From NCBI GenBank assembly GCA_029261995.1, contig JAJDAF010000041.1, forward strand, positions 45,902 to 109,901: a stretch of 64,000 nt of DNA, in the 5' to 3' direction. The position numbers and the translations under genes were made by a program. The notes below the pieces were generated by a model. It did no database searches. It had not been told where the DNA came from and saw nothing but the letters and a program-made list of their open reading frames with translations. Below, one piece after another: positions 56,865 through 64,000 of this stretch. The stretch's first letter is position 1; the number at the start of each line of letters is the position of its first letter. This DNA comes from Candidatus Zhuqueibacterota bacterium. GTDB taxonomy: Bacteria > Zhuqueibacterota > Zhuqueibacteria > Oceanimicrobiales > Oceanimicrobiaceae.

Positions 56865-56893
56865 TTGACATGCCGGATAGAAAAGTCTATATT
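56865..56893 (+). promoter_or_regulatory. Strong promoter of the benzoyl-CoA cluster
   Basis: TTGACA (56865-56870), 17-base spacer, TATATT (56888-56893): near-consensus sigma70 promoter, 77 bases before had. Transcription would start near 56900. Confidence 0.75.
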
Positions 56894-56895
56894 TA

Positions 56896-56917
56896 AACAA
56901 GTATTCAAGTACCTGTT
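56896..56917. promoter_or_regulatory. Candidate Rrf2 operator over the had transcription start
   Basis: Imperfect inverted repeat AACAAGTA-TTCAAG-TACCTGTT (7 of 8 positions in each arm) starting 3 bases after the -10. A direct repeat ACCTGTTT occurs twice at 56911-56926. The place would allow repression by the adjacent Rrf2 protein. Confidence 0.5.
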
Positions 56918-56969
56918 TACCTGTTTAATCGAATTCAAGCCCTTCTACCCCTTTCAGGGAGCGTGAACC

Positions 56970-58052
56970 ATGACTCAAATTCAGGCATGGCAAATGCACG
57001 AGCTGGCAAAACCCATGCAGCTTTCCAGGTCACAAATCACTGATTTACATCCCGATGAAGTATTAGTAGAAATAGCCGGCTGTGGCGTTTGCCACACAGA
57101 CCTCGGCTTTTTCTACGAAGGAATCCGCACGGCAAAAGCGCCACCCCTGACGCTTGGCCACGAGATCAGCGGCATTGTTATCGAAGCTGGAACGGACGCG
57201 GCAGCGTGGCAAGATCAGGCCGTAATCATCCCTGCAGTTCTGCCCTGCGGCGAGTGCGAGCTTTGCAAGAAAGGTCGCGGCACAATTTGCCGACAGCAGA
57301 AAATGCCCGGCAACCACATCGATGGCGGCTTTGCAAGCCACATCGTGGTACCTAGCCAGTATCTATGTTCAGTAGAGGTCGCAAGCGCTGACGAACCATT
57401 TGGCGATTCTGGCGTGACTTTGAAAGAGCTTTCAGTCATTGCGGACGCCCTCACCACGCCGTATCAGGCAGCAAAAAATGCGGGATTGCAGGCGGACGAT
57501 CTCGCGATCTTCATCGGTGTTGGTGGCATTGGCGGTTTTGGCGTACAAATCGCGAAAGCGCTTGGCGCCACAGTGATTGCCATCGACATAGACGATCGCA
57601 AGCTGGAAAATATCGCTCAGTTTGGTGCTGACAGAACCTTCAATTCTAAAGAGCTTGATCCCAAATCAATGCGCAAAGCCATCCGTGCATTTGTCGCCGA
57701 GCACTCCGTTTCTCCATTTGAATGGAAGATATTCGAAACTTCCGGCACACGCCCAGGACAGGAGTTGGCATTTTCGCTCATGACCTTCGGCGCCACGCTC
57801 AGTGTAGTAGGCTTCACCATGGAAAAGCTTGAGTTGCGGCTAAGCAACCTGATGGCTTTTGATGCACGGGCAATTGGTAATTGGGGATGTCACCCAAAGT
57901 ACTACTCGCCGGTTCTCGACTTGGTCAAAAGCGGCAAAATTCAGCTTGCACCCTTTGTACAGACTTTTCCTCTGAGTGAAATCAATTCCGTGTTTGAACG
58001 TGTTCACAACCGTGAAATCGACAAGCGACCGGTTCTTGTTCCAGATTTTTAG
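56970..58052 (+). CDS. had: 6-hydroxycyclohex-1-ene-1-carbonyl-CoA dehydrogenase
   Basis: A 360-residue zinc alcohol dehydrogenase. Catalytic zinc ligands are Cys41 (GVCHTD) and the LGHE His64; structural zinc ligands are Cys93, 96, 99 and 107 (PCGECELC). The NAD site is 'GVGGIGGFGVQIA' near 180, ending in 'IDIDDRK'. Sequence and context match Had, which oxidises 6-hydroxycyclohex-1-ene-1-carbonyl-CoA to the 6-oxo product in anaerobic benzoyl-CoA degradation (Thauera/Geobacter type). It is the first gene after the Rrf2-linked promoter and precedes oah. General alcohol dehydrogenase is the alternative, made unlikely by the neighbours. Confidence 0.88.
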   Translation: MTQIQAWQMHELAKPMQLSRSQITDLHPDEVLVEIAGCGVCHTDLGFFYEGIRTAKAPPLTLGHEISGIVIEAGTDAAAWQDQAVIIPAVLPCGECELCKKGRGTICRQQKMPGNHIDGGFASHIVVPSQYLCSVEVASADEPFGDSGVTLKELSVIADALTTPYQAAKNAGLQADDLAIFIGVGGIGGFGVQIAKALGATVIAIDIDDRKLENIAQFGADRTFNSKELDPKSMRKAIRAFVAEHSVSPFEWKIFETSGTRPGQELAFSLMTFGATLSVVGFTMEKLELRLSNLMAFDARAIGNWGCHPKYYSPVLDLVKSGKIQLAPFVQTFPLSEINSVFERVHNREIDKRPVLVPDF

Positions 58053-58066
58053 TAGACCGAAAGAAA

Positions 58067-58142
58067 AACCACGGATTTCGCCGATTGCCGCAGATTTGAA
58101 CAACTTCACAAAAATCGGTGAAAATCCGTGTAATCCGTGGTT
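58067..58142. repeat. Palindromic interspersed repeat between had and oah
   Basis: AACCACGGAT at 58067-58076 with its complement in ATCCGTGGTT at 58133-58142, and CGCCGATT at 58080-58087 facing AATCGGTG at 58113-58120. ATCCGTG also occurs twice on the right side (58124-58130, 58133-58139). The string resembles common noncoding palindromic repeats found scattered in many bacterial genomes. Confidence 0.65.
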
Positions 58143-58159
58143 CACTTGGGAGACCCAAA

Positions 58160-59251
58160 ATGAATACATTCGCCAATCATGACCTCGTTCCTGACCTTAA
58201 GTTCACGGAAATCAAGTATGAACTCAAGCCCTGCCTGGATGGGCAAGGCAATGCCATCGACGGCCTGTACAACGCCTGGATTATTCTGAATAACCCGGCT
58301 CAGTACAACTCCTACAACACACACATGGTGAAGGAAGTCATCCTAGCATTTCGCAAAGCATCGAACGCACGCGACGTGGTTGCGGTGGTGTTCACGGGCG
58401 CCGGCGACAGATCATTCTGCACAGGTGGCAACACCAAGGAATACGCTGAGTACTACGCCGGACAACCGGAAGAATACCGCCAGTACATGCGACTGTTCAA
58501 TGACATGGTCACCGCAATTTTGCACTGTGACAAACCGGTGATTTGTCGCGTCAACGGCATGCGCATCGGCGGCGGGCAGGAAATCGGAATGGCATGCGAC
58601 TTTTCTGTAGCCAGCGATATGGCGTTGTTTGGCCAGGCCGGCCCAAAGCACGGTTCGGCTCCGGACGGCGGTTCTACCGATTTTCTTCCCCTTTTCGTGG
58701 GAATTGAGCATGCCATGGCGAGCCTGACGCTCTGCCAGAGCTGGAGTGCGCACAAGGCTCAGCGCCTGGGGCTGCTCACCGAAATCATCCCGGTTCTCAA
58801 AAAGGACGGTAAATACATCCCGAATCCACTAGTGGTCACGGACCGCTACGTGGACGAAACCGGACAAATCGTCCACGGTGAACCGCATACCGGCGAGAAA
58901 AAGCAACAGGCGAAACAGCTTCTCAAACAATGCGAAATGGATCTGACCCTGCTCGACCAGGCGGTCGATCGGCTCTGCACCTCGCTTTTGCTGACCGTGC
59001 CCGGCTGCACCAGCAAAACCATCGAATCCGCGCGCAAGCACAAACTCGCGCACTGGGATCGCAACCGGGAAACCAATCGCGCATGGCTGGGACTCAACAT
59101 GCTGACTGAAGCCAAGGCCGGTTTTCGCGCTTTCAACGAAGGAGCGAAAGGACAGCGCGAAATTGACTTCATCAAACTGCGGCTTCTGCTCGCCAAAGGC
59201 GAAAAGTGGAGCGACGAACTGATCGAATCCGTCATGCCGCCGAAGAAATGA
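58160..59251 (+). CDS. oah: 6-oxocyclohex-1-ene-1-carbonyl-CoA hydrolase (ring-opening)
   Basis: A 363-residue crotonase-fold enzyme, the marker enzyme of anaerobic aromatic degradation (also called BamA in Geobacter, unrelated to the Omp85 BamA). It adds water to and opens the ring of 6-oxocyclohex-1-ene-1-carbonyl-CoA, giving 3-hydroxypimelyl-CoA. Family-typical sequence includes 'NNPAQYNSYNTHMVKEVILAF', 'GDRSFCTGGNTKEYAEYYAG', 'GMRIGGGQEIGMACDF' and 'GPKHGSAPDGGSTDFLP'. The ATG at 58160 has GGGAG 8 bases upstream. Its stop overlaps the next start (ATGA). Confidence 0.94.
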   Translation: MNTFANHDLVPDLKFTEIKYELKPCLDGQGNAIDGLYNAWIILNNPAQYNSYNTHMVKEVILAFRKASNARDVVAVVFTGAGDRSFCTGGNTKEYAEYYAGQPEEYRQYMRLFNDMVTAILHCDKPVICRVNGMRIGGGQEIGMACDFSVASDMALFGQAGPKHGSAPDGGSTDFLPLFVGIEHAMASLTLCQSWSAHKAQRLGLLTEIIPVLKKDGKYIPNPLVVTDRYVDETGQIVHGEPHTGEKKQQAKQLLKQCEMDLTLLDQAVDRLCTSLLLTVPGCTSKTIESARKHKLAHWDRNRETNRAWLGLNMLTEAKAGFRAFNEGAKGQREIDFIKLRLLLAKGEKWSDELIESVMPPKK

Positions 59252-59733
59252 CCAATCAAAATGGCAACCTTGCCAGAGAGTCAGTGGTGGACTTCACCAT
59301 TCGAAAAATGCAGGCTAAGGACAGCCAGGCAATCATCGACCTGGACGCAGTTGTTTCCGGCCAGCCGAAGCCCGAGTACTGGCACGAACGGCTGGAACCA
59401 TTTGTCGCAGCCAACGGCAGCGGCCGAGTGACCTTGGGCTACGTTGCCACGCAAGACGAAAAATTGACCGGCTTCATCCTGGCGGAAGGCCGGGCCTGGG
59501 AGTTCGGCTCTCCGCTTTGCGGCTGGATCATCGCCATCCAGGTGAATCCTGACGATGGCCGCAAAGGCGTGGGATTGGCTCTATGCAGGGAAGTCTGTCT
59601 CAAATTCAAATCTCTGAACATCAACAGCATCCGGACGATGGTGCGCAAAGATAATCTGGATTTGCTCAGCTTTTTTCGGTCGTCGGGATTTCGCGCCGGG
59701 CCGTTTGTTCAGTTGGAGTTGGAGTTGCTTTAG
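59248..59733 (+). CDS. GNAT family N-acetyltransferase
   Basis: A 161-residue GNAT protein. The acetyl-CoA binding segment reads 'IIAIQVNPDDGRKGVGLALCREV' with the R/Q-x-x-G-x-G/A loop as 'GRKGVG', followed by 'NINSIRTMVRKDNLDLLSFFRSSGF' typical of the last strand and helix. It overlaps oah by 4 bases (ATGA), so it is co-translated with a catabolic gene. A role in modifying an acyl-CoA enzyme, for instance by lysine acetylation, is possible by analogy with aromatic acid CoA-ligase acetylation in Rhodopseudomonas, but is inference. Confidence 0.88.
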   Translation: MTNQNGNLARESVVDFTIRKMQAKDSQAIIDLDAVVSGQPKPEYWHERLEPFVAANGSGRVTLGYVATQDEKLTGFILAEGRAWEFGSPLCGWIIAIQVNPDDGRKGVGLALCREVCLKFKSLNINSIRTMVRKDNLDLLSFFRSSGFRAGPFVQLELELL

Positions 59734-59845
59734 CGTTGGGCGTGATGTGTGGAGCGTTGCGAGTGGATTGTAGATGGTGAATGGTACAGGAAGGATAGAT
59801 GGGGGGGGCCGGCCTCCATAAAACAGACCCACGGAGAATCCAAAT

Positions 59846-60613
59846 ATGGCAAACAAAATAAAAATCAAATCGCAAAACAACGGCGAGGTCTTGCGCCTGA
59901 CCTTGAACACTCCGAAAGCGAATGTCCTCGACAAAGAGATGATGACTGAACTCACCCAGGCCATCGCGGACACGGGAACAAAGCCTGAGGTCAAGGCCAT
60001 TGTGTTCGACGCGGAAGGGCCGCACTTTTCTTTTGGAGCCAGCGTTGCCGAACACAAAAAAGAGCAAGTGGCCGAAATGCTTGTCGTGTTTCATGATCTC
60101 ATGCGGGCGCTCATTCAGTGTGAGAAGCCGACCCTTGCCGTCGTGCGCGGACAGTGTCTGGGTGGCGCGCTTGAGTTGGTCAGTTTGTGCCACTGGCTGT
60201 TTGCGGCAGATGATGCCATGTTCGGCCAACCGGAAATCAACTTGGCGGTTTTCCCACCGGTGGCATCTCTGGTTCTGCCACACCGCATCGGCCAGTCGGC
60301 GGCTGACGATCTTAACCTTACTGGTCGCTCAATCTCCGCAGCAGAAGCTAGGAGTTGCGGACTTGTTCACTCCATATCTGAAAACCCCGGCGAGCAGGCG
60401 GAAGCGTTCTTGACTGACCACATTCTTGCCAAAAGCGCAGTCGCGCTGAAATTCGCGACGCGCGCTTCCCGCTTTGAAATGAACCGGGCGCTGCTAGAAA
60501 ACATTGACACCATCGAGAATATGTACGTTCACGAGCTCATGGCGTGCCATGATCCAAACGAAGGCATTGCCGCTTTTCTCGAGAAACGCAAACCCGTTTG
60601 GAAGAATAACTGA
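59846..60613 (+). CDS. dch: Cyclohexa-1,5-diene-1-carbonyl-CoA hydratase
   Basis: A 255-residue enoyl-CoA hydratase-fold enzyme matching dienoyl-CoA hydratase, which adds water to the product of benzoyl-CoA reductase to form 6-hydroxycyclohex-1-ene-1-carbonyl-CoA. Characteristic segments: 'LTLNTPKANVLDKEMM', 'GPHFSFGASVAEHKKE', 'RGQCLGGALELVSLCHWLFA' and 'QPEINLAVFPPVASLVLP'. GGAG lies 8 bases before the ATG. It sits between the Had/Oah pair and the reductase genes, so the order of steps is encoded together. A generic enoyl-CoA hydratase is the alternative but less likely. Confidence 0.9.
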   Translation: MANKIKIKSQNNGEVLRLTLNTPKANVLDKEMMTELTQAIADTGTKPEVKAIVFDAEGPHFSFGASVAEHKKEQVAEMLVVFHDLMRALIQCEKPTLAVVRGQCLGGALELVSLCHWLFAADDAMFGQPEINLAVFPPVASLVLPHRIGQSAADDLNLTGRSISAAEARSCGLVHSISENPGEQAEAFLTDHILAKSAVALKFATRASRFEMNRALLENIDTIENMYVHELMACHDPNEGIAAFLEKRKPVWKNN

Positions 60614-60615
60614 CC

Positions 60616-61338
60616 ATGAACCCCTTCGATTTCAAGAACAAAGTCGTGCTCATCACCGGAGGCGGCGGTGGCTTGGGCAAGGCCACGGCACAGGCCTTCC
60701 TGAACCACCAGGCCAGAGTCGTTTGTGTCGATCTGCGGCCGCCGGAAAGCCCTTTGGCCGGATGTCAATACGATGAAGTCGATGTCAGCAACTTCGAGCA
60801 GGTTGCCGCGTCCATCGAACGCATCATCGAGCGCCACGGTCGTCTGGACTGCCTCATCAACAACGCCGGCATTTCGCAGGATGCGCCGGTTTGGCGCATG
60901 ACCGAAGGTCAGTGGGACGCGGTTCTTGAGGTGAATCTGAAGGGCAGTTTCAATTTCATTCACCACGTTGCGCCCTATTTCAGAAAGCAAAACTCGGGGA
61001 AAATCGTCAACGTCTCATCCATAAACGGCATGCGCGGCAAGTTTGGCCTGGTCAACTACGCAGCCTCGAAAGCAGGCCTGATTGGCCTGACAAAGACCAT
61101 CGCCAAAGAACTGGGACGCCATCAGGTCAACGTCAATGCCGTGGCCCCGGGCTACATTTTGACGCCGCTGACGGAAAAATTACCCGAGAAAGTCATCGAC
61201 GCTGCCCGGCGCGAAACCGTGTTCGAACGCCTCGGCAAACCCGAAGATGTTGCAAACACCATCATCTTCCTGTGCTCGGAACTCGCGCGTCACATCACGG
61301 GCGAAGTAATCAAAATCGATGGCGGACAGTATATCTGA
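60616..61338 (+). CDS. SDR family oxidoreductase
   Basis: A 240-residue short-chain dehydrogenase/reductase: NAD(P)-binding '[16 protein letters not shown]', acidic 'VDLRP' after strand 2, 'NNAGIS', active-site Ser in 'NVSSINGM' and 'YAASKAG', then 'VNAVAPGYI' and '[12 protein letters not shown]' at the end. This is the FabG-like shape. In a benzoyl-CoA cluster it could act as a hydroxyacyl-CoA dehydrogenase on the ring-opened or cyclic product (BadH-like in Rhodopseudomonas) or be an isofunctional partner of Had; its substrate is not determined. It starts 2 bases after dch. Confidence 0.9.
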   Translation: MNPFDFKNKVVLITGGGGGLGKATAQAFLNHQARVVCVDLRPPESPLAGCQYDEVDVSNFEQVAASIERIIERHGRLDCLINNAGISQDAPVWRMTEGQWDAVLEVNLKGSFNFIHHVAPYFRKQNSGKIVNVSSINGMRGKFGLVNYAASKAGLIGLTKTIAKELGRHQVNVNAVAPGYILTPLTEKLPEKVIDAARRETVFERLGKPEDVANTIIFLCSELARHITGEVIKIDGGQYI

Positions 61339-61364
61339 GGGCAAAACCCATGGGAGAAGACAGT

Positions 61365-62531
61365 ATGAGAAGCAGAGTTTTTGATGGCTGGCAAGACAAG
61401 CCTCTCGATCAAATCATGAGTCTTTGTCGTGACGCCATCGAGGATCCGGAATACCCTGCAGCCCGACGCTGGCGTGAAGCCGGGGGCAAAATCGTTGGCC
61501 ACTTTCAGGTCTACTTCCCCGAGGAAATTGCACACGCCGCCGGCCTGTTGCCAATCAAAATCAGCGGCGCCCAAGTCGAGGGCATGGAAGCAGAATCACA
61601 CTTCGGCTCCTACCTCTGCTCCATCATCAAGACCTCACTTGAAGTAGCTCTGACCCGAAAAATCGAGCTGGACATGTTTGTGACTCACCCCATCTGTGAC
61701 GCGGCCAGAAACCTGGCCGCTATCTGGGGTCGAAACTTTCCCTATAAATGTCAAATTCTGTACCTGCCGCAAAATCCCAACTCAAAGCACTCGTTGACCT
61801 ATCTGACTCACGAATACGAACGGCTCAAACTCGACCTGCAGGAACTGGCCGGCCGCGAGATCACCGAAAACGACCTGCGTGATTCACTGGCAATCTACAA
61901 CAAAGGTCGCGCGTTGATGCGGGGACTCTACGATATCAAACGCGAAACACCCTGGCTCGTATCCGGTGAAGAGGCGTTTTGCCTGACCGCCCTGGCAGGC
62001 CTGATTCCGCGTGAAGAATACAATGAGTTTATGCAGGCCATTCTGCCGCAGATCAAACAGCGTCAACGGCAGGAGCAAGACAAAATGCGGGTGGTTTTCG
62101 AAGGCGGTTTCTGTGAACATCCGCCGGTTGACTTGTTGCAAACCATCGACCGCTCCTGCTACCTGGTCGATGACGATTTGATGATCGGCTTACGCTGGTT
62201 CCTGGACGATGTGGCTGCGGCTGGTGATCCGATCAAGAATCTGGCCGAAGCCTATCTTGAAAACTCATCATACAGCCCGGTGCAGCACGATTTGCGCAAG
62301 CCAAAGGAAGACATGCTGCTGCAGCGCATCCGCGACGCGCGGGCCGAAGCAGCAATCATCACAGCAGCAAAGATGTGCGAACCAGGCCTGGAAGAGCAAG
62401 TCACCTACAGCAAAATGTTGGATGAAGAGGGCATTCCTTACTTCGTCAGCGAATTCGAAGAGAACCAAACGACGTTCGACCACCTCGGGATTCAGCTCGA
62501 AACGTTCGTCGAGAACCTAATTTTTAGTTGA
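61365..62531 (+). CDS. bcrC: Class I benzoyl-CoA reductase subunit C
   Basis: A 388-residue protein of the HgdB/2-hydroxyacyl-CoA dehydratase-like family matching BcrC in length. Typical segments are '[22 protein letters not shown]', '[15 protein letters not shown]', '[17 protein letters not shown]' with conserved cysteines for an Fe-S cluster, and '[20 protein letters not shown]'. BcrB and BcrC form the benzoyl-CoA-reducing module that is driven by ATP hydrolysis in BcrA/BcrD. The start at 61365 has GGGAGAAG upstream; 61350 is an alternative. It is followed by bcrB with 11 bases between. Confidence 0.9.
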   Translation: MRSRVFDGWQDKPLDQIMSLCRDAIEDPEYPAARRWREAGGKIVGHFQVYFPEEIAHAAGLLPIKISGAQVEGMEAESHFGSYLCSIIKTSLEVALTRKIELDMFVTHPICDAARNLAAIWGRNFPYKCQILYLPQNPNSKHSLTYLTHEYERLKLDLQELAGREITENDLRDSLAIYNKGRALMRGLYDIKRETPWLVSGEEAFCLTALAGLIPREEYNEFMQAILPQIKQRQRQEQDKMRVVFEGGFCEHPPVDLLQTIDRSCYLVDDDLMIGLRWFLDDVAAAGDPIKNLAEAYLENSSYSPVQHDLRKPKEDMLLQRIRDARAEAAIITAAKMCEPGLEEQVTYSKMLDEEGIPYFVSEFEENQTTFDHLGIQLETFVENLIFS

Positions 62532-62542
62532 TGGAGGCTGAG

Positions 62543-63841
62543 ATGAGCTCTCAAGAAGGCAACAACGGAGACATCGTAGGACGGGGCAACCGCGAAGGCG
62601 CATCCCTGTTTCGAGACTGGTTCCAGGAGTTGGATCAAACCGCAAATAGCGGTCAGGGTGCCGCATACGTCTTTGTCATGGGAAGTCTGAACGAGATTTT
62701 GAAGGCGTTTGATTTCCCCGTGGTTTTTCCTGAAATCAATTCCCTGCAAACGGCCGTCCGGCGCGTGGCGGGAGAATTCCTCAACGAGGCTGAAGATTAT
62801 GGCTACTCGCCGGATATCTGTGGCTACGTCAAAGCAGACATTGCCGTGCAACTACGGGGCGGCAAACACCCCATGGGCCGGATTCCCAAGCCCAGCATCG
62901 CGGTGCTCACCAACGCCTGCAACACCTACATCAAGTGGGCGGAAGTTTGGGAGCGCATGTACAAAGTGCCGATTTTCACCATAGACATTCCCGGCACGCG
63001 CTCGCAAGGCACGCAGACCTGGCCCGGAGACGCATCTTTCGAAAACGACAGAAAATACGTTGCCGCACAGCTCAGGGAGCTTATCAAAGTCTGTGAAGAA
63101 GTCTCGGGCAAAAAGTTCGACATCGATAAATTTCGCGAAGTGCTCAGCCATGCAAATGCGATGAGCGTCAGTTGGAAGGCCGTGCTCGAAATCAACAAGC
63201 AGCGGCCGGCGGTGTTCAACGCGTTGACTGACGGCACGATTTTCCTGGGCGTGGCGAACGGGCTGCGCGGCACGCCGCAGGGGGCGAAGTATTTCCAGGA
63301 CCTGGTGAAAGAAATGGAGCACAAAGCGAAAAACGGCATCGGCACGTTGACTGAAGAAGAATTCCGCCTGTTTTTTGTCGGCGTGCCCTGCTATCCGATT
63401 TTTCGCCGGTTCAACGAATTTTTCAGCGAGTGGAAAGGCATTTTCGTGCACTCAACCTACCTCTGGTTTGCGTCTGGCGGCACCAATCTTGGCTTCGAAT
63501 ATGACTTGAGCAATCCCATCGACAGCCTGGCTGAAGGACTTTTAATCAGCGTGCGTGACGCCATGGACAGCATGTTCCACCAGCAAGTGCCAATCCTCAA
63601 TCTCGCGGATCCGTTCAGCATCGATGGCGTCGTCTACCACCCGATCAAGAGTTGCCGGACGGTATCGACAGGTCTGGCGGACGGAAGGCGGTACGTCATG
63701 CAGAACCGCGACATCTCAACGCTGTTTATCGAATCTGATTTGATGGACCAGCGCGTGGTGTCTGAAGCTCAGATGAAAAACCGGGTCGATGCCTTTTTCG
63801 AAGGCATGATTTCGAAACGGCAGCAAGCGAACCTCGTGTAA
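62543..63841 (+). CDS. bcrB: Class I benzoyl-CoA reductase subunit B
   Basis: A 432-residue protein of the same family, matching BcrB in length and sequence: 'AYVFVMGSLNEILKAFDFPVVFPEINSLQ', 'CGYVKADIAVQLRGGKHPMG', 'AVLTNACNTYIKWAEVW', 'DIPGTRSQGTQTWPGD' and 'PILNLADPFSIDGVVYHPIKSCRTVSTG'. Cys residues in the last two regions hold the Fe-S cluster. The ATG at 62543 has GGAGG 6 bases upstream. BcrA and BcrD, the ATPase subunits, should follow in the Thauera order but no such gene is readable before the window ends. Confidence 0.92.
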   Translation: MSSQEGNNGDIVGRGNREGASLFRDWFQELDQTANSGQGAAYVFVMGSLNEILKAFDFPVVFPEINSLQTAVRRVAGEFLNEAEDYGYSPDICGYVKADIAVQLRGGKHPMGRIPKPSIAVLTNACNTYIKWAEVWERMYKVPIFTIDIPGTRSQGTQTWPGDASFENDRKYVAAQLRELIKVCEEVSGKKFDIDKFREVLSHANAMSVSWKAVLEINKQRPAVFNALTDGTIFLGVANGLRGTPQGAKYFQDLVKEMEHKAKNGIGTLTEEEFRLFFVGVPCYPIFRRFNEFFSEWKGIFVHSTYLWFASGGTNLGFEYDLSNPIDSLAEGLLISVRDAMDSMFHQQVPILNLADPFSIDGVVYHPIKSCRTVSTGLADGRRYVMQNRDISTLFIESDLMDQRVVSEAQMKNRVDAFFEGMISKRQQANLV

Positions 63842-63873
63842 TAGCGCCTGACGCAAGAAAACAAGGAGACGTT

Positions 63874-63897
63874 ATGATAAGAGTTGTAGGTTCCTAA
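63874..63897 (+). other. Seven-codon ORF after a strong ribosome-binding site downstream of bcrB
   Basis: AAGGAGAC at 63863-63870 precedes ATG at 63874, but the frame reads only MIRVVGS before TAA. It could be the start of a truncated next gene, a leader peptide, or chance. Confidence 0.35.
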
Positions 63898-63898
63898 T

Positions 63899-63924
63899 TC
63901 CGCGTTTATTTTCTTAGACGCGGA
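63899..63924. other. Hairpin after bcrB
   Basis: TCCGCGT (63899-63905) and ACGCGGA (63918-63924) form a 7-base stem with a 12-base T-rich loop. No T-run follows, so it is not a classical terminator. It could be a regulatory structure between bcrB and a later gene. Confidence 0.4.
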
Positions 63925-64000
63925 GTAGATAGGCTAGAGGCTGGATTTTATCGTAGGGCATTGACCCTGTCAAGGAGACTGGTTTTGCCTTTAGCTGAAT

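Noticed and set aside
63863..63979. 8-base direct repeat AAGGAGAC as a target-site duplication of a small insertion.
   Set aside because: The repeat is itself a ribosome-binding-site sequence, so chance is likely, and no terminal inverted repeats bound the intervening sequence. Kept only as a possibility.

Overview
This 64 kb window looks like chromosomal DNA of a Gram-negative bacterium with moderately high GC. Many products carry signal peptides or lipoboxes, several are outer-membrane beta-barrels (an Omp85-type barrel, a porin), and there is a housekeeping block with bS21. The mix of FtsX-type permeases, two-component 'propeller' hybrid kinases, PEGA-domain Ser/Thr kinases, TPR-CsgG proteins and UMF1/DUF819 transporters suggests a lineage near the FCB group (for example Calditrichota/KSB1-like). 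That placement is inference from gene content, not a phylogeny. No rRNA, tRNA, CRISPR array, intact insertion sequence or phage module was seen.

Layout. 1-11.5 kb: a truncated propeller protein, a metallo-beta-lactamase-fold lipoprotein, an ABC-F ATPase, small envelope proteins, then an Omp85-like barrel followed by a lipoprotein with a possible kinase-like fold and an FtsX permease. 11.5-13.6 kb: a GT39 membrane glycosyltransferase lies between two decayed fragments, one of a paralogue of that lipoprotein and one of a paralogue of that permease. 13.6-21.2 kb: a minus-strand operon of a PEGA-tailed Ser/Thr kinase, three TPR-CsgG-like proteins, a barrel protein and a lipoprotein. 21.4-31.2 kb: a small lipoprotein, a PEGA-tailed pseudokinase, an M16 double peptidase, a DUF819 membrane protein, a TerB-like protein and a UMF1 transporter.

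31.2-42.7 kb is a minus-strand signalling operon: HPt, STAS, receiver-PP2C phosphatase, an 844-residue hybrid kinase, a small overlapping ORF and a 2206-residue hybrid kinase. It reads as a phosphorelay feeding a partner-switching output. 42.9-47.4 kb is a housekeeping operon (rpsU, yqeY, cvpA, mutS2, inositol-phosphatase family). 47.8-56 kb holds an S9 peptidase, a gene interrupted by an in-frame TGA, a MOSC protein, and a porin/PstS-like/hybrid-kinase operon.

56.4-63.8 kb is a catabolic cluster for anaerobic aromatic degradation: an Rrf2 regulator with three cysteines, then had, oah, a GNAT protein, dch, an SDR, bcrC and bcrB. The products would reduce benzoyl-CoA to the dienoyl-CoA (BcrCB plus unseen BcrAD), hydrate it (Dch), oxidise it (Had) and open the ring (Oah). 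A strong promoter with an inverted repeat just after the -10 precedes had. The expected bcrA/bcrD genes are not seen before the right edge, and the sequence after bcrB is unusual.
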